Virus record (IMG/VR): IMGVR_UViG_3300036780_000407
Span: 1 to 20,502 of that record
Length of the DNA: 20,502 bases
Reading direction: 5' to 3' (one strand)
Source of the DNA: a virus
The position numbers were made by a program, and so were the translations under genes. Shown in pieces: positions 7,692 through 14,333 of the stretch. The notes under the pieces were generated by a model, which searched no databases, was not told the origin of the DNA, and saw nothing but the letters and a program-made list of their open reading frames with translations. Positions within the stretch are counted from its first letter, which is position 1. Every line of letters starts with the position of its first letter.

Positions 7692-8396
7692 TTAAACTGT
7701 CCCCTTTGGAATGAGAAAACGCATCGCGATATTGCGGCGTTCGTTGAATTTCGGTTCTGGTTTGTTTAAACGCTGGACTGTGGCAATAACCGCCGGGTCA
7801 ACCCGAATACTCAGGTCTGTTCCGCGATACGCCGGATTGGAAACGATTGAAACTTCGCCGATTTGTGCAGTTTTGACGGTACGGGTAAGAACCCCGGCCG
7901 AATTGTCCCACGATTCCCCGCCGGAAGGCACATTGAAGCCAAACGACATCTTTTTGATGTCGCCACGGCCAATCAGGGCCATCATATCGCGAGCGTACGA
8001 CGTATCGGGAACGTCGCACTCAAAAGCAAGGCCCTTGTCATCTTCGTGAAGCCGCAAAGTGCCGTTTGAAGTCCGACCCAGAAGCTTATCGGGGTCGTGA
8101 GAAAATAGCGCCCGGATGTCCGCGCCGCCTGAAAGCGTTTCGCGGAATGCACCCGGCGCAAGAATCTCGCGGAACCCGCCTAAATCTTCGGATGGGGAAT
8201 TAAAAACGGCCGCATACCCACCAATTTTGGCGGATTTACCATCCGCGCCAGCAATGGAGCGTAGGTCAATCGCGGTAATCGTTCTTAGTTCAATTCCCCC
8301 CACAATCCTATTTTCGCCATCATTTAGCGAAATATGAAATAATTCCGGGAATTTTCTGAAAAAGCCTCCGAATAGCCTATTGACTAACCTAGGCAA
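7692..8396 (-). CDS. Prohead maturation protease (HK97 gp4/S78 family)
   Basis: A serine protease that cleaves scaffold and capsid delta domains during head maturation. With the TTG start at 8396 it has 234 residues. The family core is clear: GYAAVFNSPSEDLGGF, then catalytic His100 in LFSHDPDKLLGR, and Ser151 in KKMSFGF, with Glu181 in IGEVSIVSNPAYRG. The start is doubtful. The TTG lies within the plus-strand promoter region, and a GTG at 8303 just before GGIELRT would give a 203-residue protein that still holds the whole domain. A G-run (GGGGGGA) directly before codon 35 has no usable start after it. It is separated from its expected upstream neighbour, the portal gene, by the plus-strand cassette. 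Confidence 0.93.
   Translation of the reverse strand: MPRLVNRLFGGFFRKFPELFHISLNDGENRIVGGIELRTITAIDLRSIAGADGKSAKIGGYAAVFNSPSEDLGGFREILAPGAFRETLSGGADIRALFSHDPDKLLGRTSNGTLRLHEDDKGLAFECDVPDTSYARDMMALIGRGDIKKMSFGFNVPSGGESWDNSAGVLTRTVKTAQIGEVSIVSNPAYRGTDLSIRVDPAVIATVQRLNKPEPKFNERRNIAMRFLIPKGTV
7764..7771. repeat. GTTTAAAC palindrome, copy 3
   Basis: An exact copy in the 3' part of the protease coding sequence. The flank on the right is GC, the most common one. Confidence 0.9.
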
Positions 8397-8407
8397 TACG
8401 CTAGTAT
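8380..8407 (+). promoter_or_regulatory. Sigma70-like promoter for the plus-strand cassette
   Basis: TTGACT (8380-8385) and TAGTAT (8402-8407) are separated by 16 bases. The -35 box matches five of six consensus bases and the -10 box four of six. The predicted start near 8414 leaves only a few bases before the AAAGGAG ribosome site of the 31-residue peptide. It is the best promoter-like element seen in the window and overlaps the annotated 5' end of the divergent protease gene. Confidence 0.6.
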
Positions 8408-8429
8408 GTGTCTCAACGAAAGGAGCAAC

Positions 8430-8525
8430 ATGTTTAACGCAACGCTGGATGTGATCGGAACGGTGGCCGCGATTGTGATTGGGTCGCTGGTTATCGCATC
8501 GGTTTGTTACACGCTGTTCTTCTAA
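8430..8525 (+). CDS. 31-residue single-pass membrane peptide
   Basis: A very small gene with strong signals. AAAGGAG at 8419-8425 is followed by ATG at 8430 and TAA at 8523. The product begins MFNATLDVIGTVAAIVIG, continues with SLVIASVCYTLFF, and is almost entirely hydrophobic between residues 6 and 31: one transmembrane helix, or a membrane-active peptide. It is first in the cassette, directly after the promoter. It could be a membrane anchor or toxin-like effector for the cassette, or a leader peptide coupled to the hairpins that follow. No family is recognised. Confidence 0.65.
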   Translation: MFNATLDVIGTVAAIVIGSLVIASVCYTLFF

Positions 8526-8532
8526 CCCACTG

Positions 8533-8573
8533 GATCGGGCCGTAACCGGCTCGATTCGGTTTACTCAAACCGA
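8533..8573 (+). promoter_or_regulatory. Two tandem hairpins in front of the J-domain gene
   Basis: Hairpin one pairs GATCGGGCCG (8533-8542) with CGGCTCGATT (8547-8556) around TAAC, giving ten pairs including two G-T wobbles. Hairpin two pairs TCGGTTT (8556-8562) with AAACCGA (8567-8573) around ACTC, seven perfect pairs. The second hairpin covers the start of the GAGG ribosome site at 8572-8575 for the gene starting at 8583. They share one base, so they can compete. Attenuation or translational control is an inference. Confidence 0.6.
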
Positions 8574-8582
8574 GGATCAAAC

Positions 8583-9320
8583 ATGACTCGCACCCAAGCA
8601 ATCAACGAACTGAATCTGCCGGCCAATTGGGCGGGCGATATGGCGGAACTGAAAAAAGCCTATCGGGCGGCATGCTTGAAAAGCCATCCGGACAAGGGCG
8701 GATCGGCCATAGCGTTTAAACGCACGTCGGACGCCTACGCGATCCTGTCCGGCAATCAAGCCGCGACGGCGACGGCGCAACCCGCGCCCAAGCCGCAACC
8801 GGCCCCGAAGGTGAAAGCCTACGGCAATCCGAAAATCAGCCGGGAGGATTGGCTTCATACCGCCTATGCCCATGTTGAGGCTCATGCGAAGTTGGCCGGC
8901 ATTGATATTCCATCGATTCGCCTGAGCGTCGGCTATGGCTTTGCGGGCCGGCGGAATACCAAAGGATGGGAAGTCGTCAAGAAAACCCGCGACAACGTCC
9001 CCCAAGCTTTCGTATCGCCCACGCTGGACGATGCCGCCGACGTTCTGCCGGCCTTGATTGCCGCGACGGGGAAGATTGCGGGCAAAGATGTTGCCGCCGG
9101 CCTGGAAGCGATTTGGACGATTGCCGGAAGCGAAGTCGCAAAGGCGATGGGCAAATATCCCCACGCCGCCGCCAATGACCTGAAAACCAATAAGCCACAG
9201 ACCACGCGACTGCTAAAAGTCGTTTGCCCGGCTTGCGGATACGTCGTACGCGTATCCGCGAAGTGGGCACAAGTCGGCATGCCGAAGTGCTGCTGTGGCA
9301 CGAAAATGAAATTAGCCTAA
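8583..9320 (+). CDS. J-domain protein fused to SprT-like region and zinc ribbon
   Basis: A 245-residue protein. Residues 1-58 form a J-domain with the HPD triad at 35-37 (KSHPDKGG), which in this family stimulates Hsp70/DnaK. A Pro/Ala linker (about 60-80) follows. Residues 85-205 (RLSVGYGFAGRR, VPQAFVSPTLDDAADVLPAL, KYPHAA, QTTRLLKVVCPACGY) resemble phage and plasmid SprT-like proteins. Residues 214-245 form a zinc ribbon with Cys215, Cys218 and the 236-238 Cys cluster. The HExxH metalloprotease motif expected after 'DVLPALI' is absent and the segment looks shortened, so the peptidase should be inactive. The product may recruit DnaK to a bound target. The family assignment of the middle region is from memory of the pattern. 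Confidence 0.78.
   Translation: MTRTQAINELNLPANWAGDMAELKKAYRAACLKSHPDKGGSAIAFKRTSDAYAILSGNQAATATAQPAPKPQPAPKVKAYGNPKISREDWLHTAYAHVEAHAKLAGIDIPSIRLSVGYGFAGRRNTKGWEVVKKTRDNVPQAFVSPTLDDAADVLPALIAATGKIAGKDVAAGLEAIWTIAGSEVAKAMGKYPHAAANDLKTNKPQTTRLLKVVCPACGYVVRVSAKWAQVGMPKCCCGTKMKLA
8714..8721. repeat. GTTTAAAC palindrome, copy 4 (full 12-bp form)
   Basis: This copy lies inside the J-domain coding region and has the full symmetric form GCGTTTAAACGC, the best match to the extended consensus of the set. Confidence 0.9.
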
Positions 9321-9355
9321 ACCCTAAACCCCTCACTCGAAAGGAAAGAATTCCA

Positions 9356-9943
9356 ATGTCGAACCTATCCAAACATGCCGGGACAGAGCTATCCGCCGCC
9401 GCAAAGGCTCTTGCGGCTTATCAAGCCGCTCGCGGACTTGCCCCGGCTGTATCGAATCTTGCAACGCATGCGCCCGGCCTCGCGATCCTGGCTGATTGCA
9501 GTGGGAGCATGAGAGAAATTGCCGTGAAGCGACAGACGCGGGAAGGAATGCTGCGGCAAGCCTTGTCAGACCTGTGGCCGGTATTGACCGGCGCGAAGCT
9601 GATCGGATTCAATGGACAATGCGAAGTCGTCGCAAGCCCGGCGTCGTTGCCGCAATCGTACGGGACGACGGACCTGGCGCAAGCCATTCGCACCGCCAAG
9701 GGCGCTACGGCGATTCTCGTTATCTCGGACGGGCAACCGAATGATATGCATGAAGCTTACGCCGCCGCGAAGGAATGCGGTTGCCCGATCTCAGTTCTAT
9801 TCGTCGGCAATCCAGACGACGACATGGCGATACAGTTTATGAAAGAACTGGCGAAGCGAACTGGCGGGAAGTGCGAAGCGAAAGACTTGCGAAAGCTCGC
9901 ATCGCCGCTGAAAGAGACGATTAAGGGACTACTGCCGGGATGA
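9356..9943 (+). CDS. VWA domain protein with complete MIDAS site
   Basis: A 195-residue protein. The start is the ATG at 9356, preceded by AAAGGAAAG; a longer frame would run back over the J-domain gene. An N-terminal helical segment (1-40) leads into a von Willebrand A fold. The metal site is intact: D47-x-S49-x-S51 in LADCSGSM, Thr104/105 in YGTTDLAQAI, and Asp125 in VISDGQPND. Such domains bind a protein partner through Mg2+ and usually work with an ATPase or chaperone. Here the natural partner is the J-domain protein 35 bases upstream. There is no signal peptide or membrane segment, so it is cytoplasmic. The exact family is unknown. Confidence 0.85.
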   Translation: MSNLSKHAGTELSAAAKALAAYQAARGLAPAVSNLATHAPGLAILADCSGSMREIAVKRQTREGMLRQALSDLWPVLTGAKLIGFNGQCEVVASPASLPQSYGTTDLAQAIRTAKGATAILVISDGQPNDMHEAYAAAKECGCPISVLFVGNPDDDMAIQFMKELAKRTGGKCEAKDLRKLASPLKETIKGLLPG

Positions 9944-9945
9944 GC

Positions 9946-9953
9946 GTTTAAAC
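9946..9953. repeat. GTTTAAAC palindrome, copy 5
   Basis: Located two bases after the VWA stop codon and three bases before the strong hairpin at 9957. The left flank is GC and the right flank AG. Confidence 0.9.
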
Positions 9954-9956
9954 AGT

Positions 9957-9983
9957 CGGGCGGCAAGAATCTCTTGCCGCCCG
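9957..9983. terminator. 12-bp perfect hairpin after the VWA gene
   Basis: CGGGCGGCAAGA (9957-9968) pairs perfectly with TCTTGCCGCCCG (9972-9983) around ATC. It is very stable and lies between the VWA and XRE-type genes. No T-run follows on either strand, so it is not a standard intrinsic terminator; a factor-assisted terminator, processing site or RNA stabiliser acting in both directions is possible. Structural-operon transcription running antisense through the cassette would meet it as well. Confidence 0.6.
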
Positions 9984-10008
9984 GCTTGCCCGAAAGTGAG
10001 ATATCGCC

Positions 10009-10221
10009 ATGATCGACGCAATGATTCTTGAGGCAATCAAAAAGGAAATCGGCCGCCGAAACTGGAACGCCTACAAACTCGCCGAGGCGGTAGGGGGGTT
10101 GGACGGAAGCAAAGATTCCGTCTATCGATTCCTTCGCGGCGAACGCGACATAAGATCATCAACCCTTGAACTGATTTTCAAGGTGCTGGAACTGGAAATC
10201 AAGCCGACAAAAAAAGCTTAA
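10009..10221 (+). CDS. Small XRE-type helix-turn-helix protein
   Basis: A 70-residue protein. IKKEIGRRNWNAYKLAEAVG followed by GSKDSVYRFLRGERDIRSST is a compact Cro/XRE helix-turn-helix: the second and third helices are KLAEAVG and KDSVYRFLRGE. There is no extra domain. AAAGTGAG lies about ten bases before the ATG at 10009; a second ATG at 10021 is possible. It is the last cassette gene and ends tail-to-tail with the portal gene, the stop codons sharing TTAA at 10218-10221. It could regulate the cassette promoter or the structural operon (inference). Confidence 0.8.
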   Translation: MIDAMILEAIKKEIGRRNWNAYKLAEAVGGLDGSKDSVYRFLRGERDIRSSTLELIFKVLELEIKPTKKA

Positions 10222-11504
10222 TCCTTATCGTCCTCTTCATCCGCCGGCGTCTTCTGAGATGCCGGCGGTTTCGTTGGCGGCTGATTTTCCGGCGGCTCTT
10301 TCGTCGCGTCTGGATTGCCGCCGGGGTTGCCCATATTCAACGGCTGTAACGGTTGATCCCCGCCCTCCATCGGCGGCATGTTCTCGCGGGCGCGAATCTC
10401 GTTGCGCGTCTGCCATCCGGCTTGTAGCGCCTGATTGTACGCCGCGTACCGCGTTTGCGTGTCGGCAGAATACAGTTCCGTCAAGTCGTGAACGATGGCA
10501 AGCCGTTTCTTTTCCGACTCACTGAGAAGCTTTCGCGCGTACTCTTGATTGTGCTTCACCGCCCAGGGCCGGATGCAGTTTTGGACGAAATCAATCCCCT
10601 GTTGCTCAATATTCGAGAATGTCGCGTGTTCCAAGTCGCAAACCATATGCGGCGGGACGCGATAGATTCGGCAGATTTCGCGGACTTGAAAGAGCCGGCC
10701 ATCAATCATTTGCGCATTGCGGGGGTCTGTCCCCGTTTTTGTGTACGTCATGCCATCGGTCAACAGCCCCGTCTTAAAGCTGTTGTCCAGGCCGACATAC
10801 TCGCGACGCCACGATTGCACGAACGCATCGACGGCGTCTTTTTTCATGCCCGGCGGAAGCTGCAAAAACCCGCCAAGATTCCCGCCGTTGGCAAAGAACC
10901 GCGACGCGAACGACTCAAGGGCCAACGCAAGGCCGATGGAATTCGACGCGTACCGCGTTCGCGGAAGCCCGGATACGCCTTCGTAGGTGATATCGGGGAC
11001 ATGTAGCACCTGCGACGGGTCGAACGTGTAATTGTTGTTTCCGGTGATTGCTTTGTAATACAGCGGGCCGCTCGCCCAACGCTGCGGCGAACAGGTTGAC
11101 GCGCGAAGGGGATATAGCCCGGCGTCCGGGCCGTCCGGCTGAATGAACGCGTAGCCGTTGCCCCAAAGGCAAAGATTCATCGCGAACGTCTGGCGAAACT
11201 GAGCCGCCGTCATGTCAGCATTCGGTTCATCGTTGAGCCATTCGCTGGCTTGGTGCGGAACTTCTTTTTTCGTTTGCTTGTCGATTACTTTAATGGGGAC
11301 AGTTGCCAGAGACGACGAAATAACATCGACGCACGCGAACACTGCTGCCGCCGCCATGGCGGTTTCTGGCGTGACGGTAACGCCCGTCGCCGATACCGCG
11401 CCGGCCTGCAACCATGAAGTGATGATCGGATAGGACGGCGGGGACTGCGGGTTAGCCCCAAACAGCCCGCCCAGGATTTGCCCCGCCCGTTTAAACAGTC
11501 CCAT
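10218..11504 (-). CDS. Portal protein, HK97 family
   Basis: A 428-residue protein forming the dodecameric ring at the capsid vertex through which DNA is packaged and ejected. Typical elements include AVFACVDVISSSLATVPIKV, PNADMTAAQFRQTFAMNLCL, VLHVPDITYEGVSGLPRTRY and FSNIEQQGIDFVQNCIRPW. The C-terminus is a proline- and charge-rich tail ending EEDDKD. The start is set at ATG 11504 rather than an upstream GTG at 11528 because GGGGAATCA precedes it. A GTTTAAAC palindrome lies in codons 3-6. It follows the large terminase directly. Confidence 0.95.
   Translation of the reverse strand: MGLFKRAGQILGGLFGANPQSPPSYPIITSWLQAGAVSATGVTVTPETAMAAAAVFACVDVISSSLATVPIKVIDKQTKKEVPHQASEWLNDEPNADMTAAQFRQTFAMNLCLWGNGYAFIQPDGPDAGLYPLRASTCSPQRWASGPLYYKAITGNNNYTFDPSQVLHVPDITYEGVSGLPRTRYASNSIGLALALESFASRFFANGGNLGGFLQLPPGMKKDAVDAFVQSWRREYVGLDNSFKTGLLTDGMTYTKTGTDPRNAQMIDGRLFQVREICRIYRVPPHMVCDLEHATFSNIEQQGIDFVQNCIRPWAVKHNQEYARKLLSESEKKRLAIVHDLTELYSADTQTRYAAYNQALQAGWQTRNEIRARENMPPMEGGDQPLQPLNMGNPGGNPDATKEPPENQPPTKPPASQKTPADEEDDKD
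11489..11496. repeat. GTTTAAAC palindrome, copy 6
   Basis: Within the first codons of the portal gene (Leu-Phe-Lys-Arg), with right flank AG as in copy 5. Confidence 0.9.
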
Positions 11505-11524
11505 TGATTCCCCACCCTTCAAGC

Positions 11525-13132
11525 TCACAAAACAATCAGATTCGGATTGCTATTAACGTACAACTCGCCATTCCCGCCGCCCTGCATATGACAATAAATC
11601 GCCATCAATAACGCCGCGATGCCGTCTATCTTTGACCGGCTACGTTTCTTGTTGATGCTGTAATTATTTGCCTTGTCAATATCGACAACAACATTCGACG
11701 CATGCCATCTAAGTATCGGATGGCCGCTGTGACGAATCCGCGACGCCTTTAGCAGCTTTTCCAGTTCTTTCGCCGGCAAATCCTGCGAAGCCCACCCTTG
11801 GCCGGCCGGGAAGACGTTGAAACCGTCTTCAATCAAATCCAATTCAAGTTGCTGGCCTTGAAATTTTCGATCTATCGATAGTTGCCGAATCGGCGTTTCG
11901 CCGTGGATCTCCCTGGCACGCTTGCGAATGACGGCATAATCGACCACGTTCCCCGGCGTTAAAGTTAACAGTCCCTTTTTTGCCCATGCTCGATAGGGTA
12001 CTTTGTGCTTTCGCTCCAACGCATCAATGTTCAATTCCGGCAAAAAGAAATGCGGCACAATATCCACGCCGCCCAACTCATTGCCGAAAGTCTGTACCAG
12101 TGCCGTCGTGTCGTCTGTCGCGGACAAATCCAAGCCAACATCGCACGTTTTGCCGGCGTATGGCAACGGCTCTGCGGCGCAGCTATCCCAATGATCCATC
12201 GATAACCACGCGTCGGCGGCTTGCACCCATTGATTCAAGCGATACCGCCGAAAAGAATTCTCTTTGGCCGGCGAATCCCTCGCCTCTTCATACGCCTTGC
12301 GAAATGCCTCCAAGGGAATCGTCACGCCGAGCGACGGATTGGCCTTGTGCCACGTTTCTTCTTTCGCCCAATCGTCTTTGTTGCTCGCCTCTGCGATGTA
12401 CACAAAGAAATCTGTGGCGATACGCTCGCCACTCAATATCTGCTTTGCGTACTGGTACTGTTCCCCGCAAATCGTTTCCAGGTCGCCGCCGGCCGTCGTG
12501 ATTGACAGCAACAACGGTTGCTCGCGTGCCGCGCCAGCGTAGCGCAGGCAGTCCCAAAGCTCGCGGCCCTTCTGCGCGTGCAGCTCATCGAACAAAATGC
12601 CGTGAGCGTTCAACCCCTCTTTGGTATTCACTTCCGCAGACAACGCTTTGATGAACGCGCCCCGCGGGCCGAAGATGGTTTTTACCGAATCTTTCGGCGT
12701 CAATGCCGACTCTAACGCTCTACTCTTTCGCACCATCTTCGCGGCTTCTCGATAGATGATGCTGGCTTGATCCCGATCCGCCGCCGCAATGAACACTTCC
12801 GCCGACTCTTCGCGATCCGCCAGAGCCAAATAGATGCCAATGCCGGCCAATAGCGTTGATTTGCCGTTCTTTTTGGCGACTTCAATAAAGCCGACGCTGA
12901 ATCGCCGCATGCCATCGGCGCGTTTCCAGCCGAACAGCGGGGCGATGATGTATTCCCACTGCCAAGCTAGAAGAATGAACGGCTTGCCGGAAAATTTCCC
13001 CGTTGTGTGCCGGATGAACTTTCCAAAGAACTCGCGGACCCTTTCCGCTGCCGCCAAATCGAAATAACAGCCGTCTTTAACCGCCTGCTCATCTGATTTG
13101 GTGCGAATCCATCGCGGGTCTACTTGATTCAC
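11525..13132 (-). CDS. terL: Terminase large subunit (HK97-type)
   Basis: The packaging motor and nuclease, 535 residues from the GTG at 13132. This start is chosen because AAAGGGGACGGGGAAG precedes it directly; the longest frame begins 30 codons earlier but would overlap the 62-residue gene much more. Walker A is VAKKNGKST (about 85-93) and Walker B ILFDELHA with Asp-Glu at 182-183. The coupling motif ITTAGGD follows. The RNase H-like nuclease begins at DVGLDLSATDDT (from 331) and includes IDRKFQGQQ and, near the end, KIDGIAALLMA. It packages DNA into the prohead through the portal encoded next. Confidence 0.96.
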   Translation of the reverse strand: MNQVDPRWIRTKSDEQAVKDGCYFDLAAAERVREFFGKFIRHTTGKFSGKPFILLAWQWEYIIAPLFGWKRADGMRRFSVGFIEVAKKNGKSTLLAGIGIYLALADREESAEVFIAAADRDQASIIYREAAKMVRKSRALESALTPKDSVKTIFGPRGAFIKALSAEVNTKEGLNAHGILFDELHAQKGRELWDCLRYAGAAREQPLLLSITTAGGDLETICGEQYQYAKQILSGERIATDFFVYIAEASNKDDWAKEETWHKANPSLGVTIPLEAFRKAYEEARDSPAKENSFRRYRLNQWVQAADAWLSMDHWDSCAAEPLPYAGKTCDVGLDLSATDDTTALVQTFGNELGGVDIVPHFFLPELNIDALERKHKVPYRAWAKKGLLTLTPGNVVDYAVIRKRAREIHGETPIRQLSIDRKFQGQQLELDLIEDGFNVFPAGQGWASQDLPAKELEKLLKASRIRHSGHPILRWHASNVVVDIDKANNYSINKKRSRSKIDGIAALLMAIYCHMQGGGNGELYVNSNPNLIVL

Positions 13133-13277
13133 CTTCCCCGTCCCCTTTTGCGATGAATCGTAGGTATCGAACGCCGTCCCGCTCGATAATATCGACCCGC
13201 TCGATAGCCGATCCGGGGTCAAGTCGGACGATGGAAACGACGAGCGTTTCCTTTATCTCGCGGATTTCTCCCGACAT
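13089..13277 (-). CDS. Small protein between the terminase genes
   Basis: A 62-residue protein starting at ATG 13277, two bases after the small terminase stop, and overlapping the start of the large terminase by 44 bases. It begins SGEIREIKETLVVSIVRLD and continues with IERVDIIERDGVRYLRFIA, a plausible two-strand fold. It has no recognised family. The tight placement suggests translational coupling and a role linked to packaging, but this is inference. Confidence 0.6.
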   Translation of the reverse strand: MSGEIREIKETLVVSIVRLDPGSAIERVDIIERDGVRYLRFIAKGDGEGESSRPAMDSHQIR

Positions 13278-13279
13278 AC

Positions 13280-13747
13280 TCAGGTTTTCCCGTTGTCGAG
13301 AAATTCATTCAACTCATCGGCCGGCGACGCAGGCGGCTTGGCCGACAGTCGCACGCGATCCGCCGGAGTCAATCCAAACACCGCAGCAAGCTTGCGGATA
13401 TTTTCACTCGCCTTGTTGGCGATATTGATCCACACGGAAGGAATTTCGATTCCTTGCGGCGTAACCTGCGTCTCGCCTTTGACCGCAATCATGCTAACGG
13501 CTTTGTCGTACAGGGCGCATGCTTGGCAGTATCGCACCATGGCGTCAAGGTCTATTCCAGTCATGAGGCCCAGGCGGTCAAGCTCTGGAACAACGCGACG
13601 CCAAACCGCCTTCGCCTCTTTCGATAGATGCTTCGGGCACTTCGGCGCGCCAGTCTGCGGCTTCGGCTCGCTGGCGTTCAATGGCCGATGGCCGGGGTTG
13701 CCCTGAGCAATCTTAAGTGCGGTCGGTTTCGGTTTTCTCCCCTTCAC
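13280..13747 (-). CDS. terS: Terminase small subunit, P27 family
   Basis: A 155-residue DNA-recognition subunit of the packaging enzyme. The N-terminus (GRKPKPTALKIAQGNPGHRP, then LNASEPKP) is the diagnostic P27-family signature, followed by the helical region with LSKEAKAVWRRVVPELDRLG. The start is a GTG at 13747. The G-run ribosome site (AGAGGGG) lies further upstream than usual because a GTTTAAAC palindrome sits between it and the start. Confidence 0.94.
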   Translation of the reverse strand: MKGRKPKPTALKIAQGNPGHRPLNASEPKPQTGAPKCPKHLSKEAKAVWRRVVPELDRLGLMTGIDLDAMVRYCQACALYDKAVSMIAVKGETQVTPQGIEIPSVWINIANKASENIRKLAAVFGLTPADRVRLSAKPPASPADELNEFLDNGKT

Positions 13748-13748
13748 T

Positions 13749-13756
13749 GTTTAAAC
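13749..13756. repeat. GTTTAAAC palindrome, copy 7
   Basis: Placed exactly between the ribosome site and the GTG start of the small terminase gene. It has the GC flank on its right side. Binding of a protein here would directly affect terminase translation or transcription (inference). Confidence 0.9.
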
Positions 13757-13775
13757 GCTCCCCTCTGATTTGCTT

Positions 13776-14333
13776 TCAATCCACCGTCGCTTCAAAGATA
13801 TTGCCCTCATCTTCCGGGCATGACTCCCAGCGAGGCGCATCATCGTGCGGATGGCCGCCGTCAAGGTCCATGAATTCGGCGATATCGTTTTTGCCTGTCG
13901 CACGATCCGGCACGCACCATACAGACGCATGGAAATGGTAGACGCCAGGAACGTGCAGTTTGATATGGCCGGGATTGCAGCTTAGCAGCACAATCACCCG
14001 ACCCGGATACAACGCGCGATACTTCGCGGCGATATCATCGGCAGTTTGCAAATGCTTGCCGTCTGCCTGAATGATCCATCGGCCTTGTTCCAGGTCGCCG
14101 CCATGTGCGAGTATCGCAACAGCGGACGGAAACCGCCTCGCGACTTCGCGTTGCCATGCAACGGCGTACGGCTCAAGGGAAGGGTCCAGCACTTCCATGA
14201 TGACGCCGGGGCCGGCGACGTAATCGCTATGAACTGGCGCGGGCACGGAATCGCGTTCCGCCATAATTCCGATGAAACAGCAAAATCCAAGAATGCCGAG
14301 AATGAAAGCGAAGGCTAAAATATAATCTTTCAT
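13776..14333 (-). CDS. Membrane-anchored protein with HGG and SCNPG motifs, possibly caspase-like
   Basis: A 185-residue protein. The ATG at 14333 is favoured: it overlaps the fibre gene stop as ATGA and has GGGG seven bases upstream. Residues 5-24 form an N-terminal membrane anchor (ILAFAFILGILGFCCFIGIM). The rest has a hydrophobic strand ending in His77-Gly-Gly (AVAILAHGG), then RYP-type spacing and a second strand ending in Cys119 (VIVLLSCNPG), then GVYHFHASVWCVPD, and a conserved-looking end (RWESCPEDEGNIFE). Strand-His-Gly followed by strand-Cys is the layout of caspase-fold (CHAT, gingipain-like) peptidases. I recall similar proteins of unknown function but cannot name the family. The tail operon context may be accidental. 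Confidence 0.6.
   Translation of the reverse strand: MKDYILAFAFILGILGFCCFIGIMAERDSVPAPVHSDYVAGPGVIMEVLDPSLEPYAVAWQREVARRFPSAVAILAHGGDLEQGRWIIQADGKHLQTADDIAAKYRALYPGRVIVLLSCNPGHIKLHVPGVYHFHASVWCVPDRATGKNDIAEFMDLDGGHPHDDAPRWESCPEDEGNIFEATVD

Noticed and set aside
7226-7714. 162-residue plus-strand frame over the capsid N-terminus
   Set aside because: Antisense shadow of the capsid scaffold region, with no independent evidence.
9317-9332. Telomere-like CCTAAACCCTAAACCC
   Set aside because: Only two units, in a short gap between genes; chance is sufficient.
9224-9355. N-terminal extension of the VWA protein
   Set aside because: It would overlap the zinc ribbon of the J-domain gene, while a proper ribosome site sits before ATG 9356.
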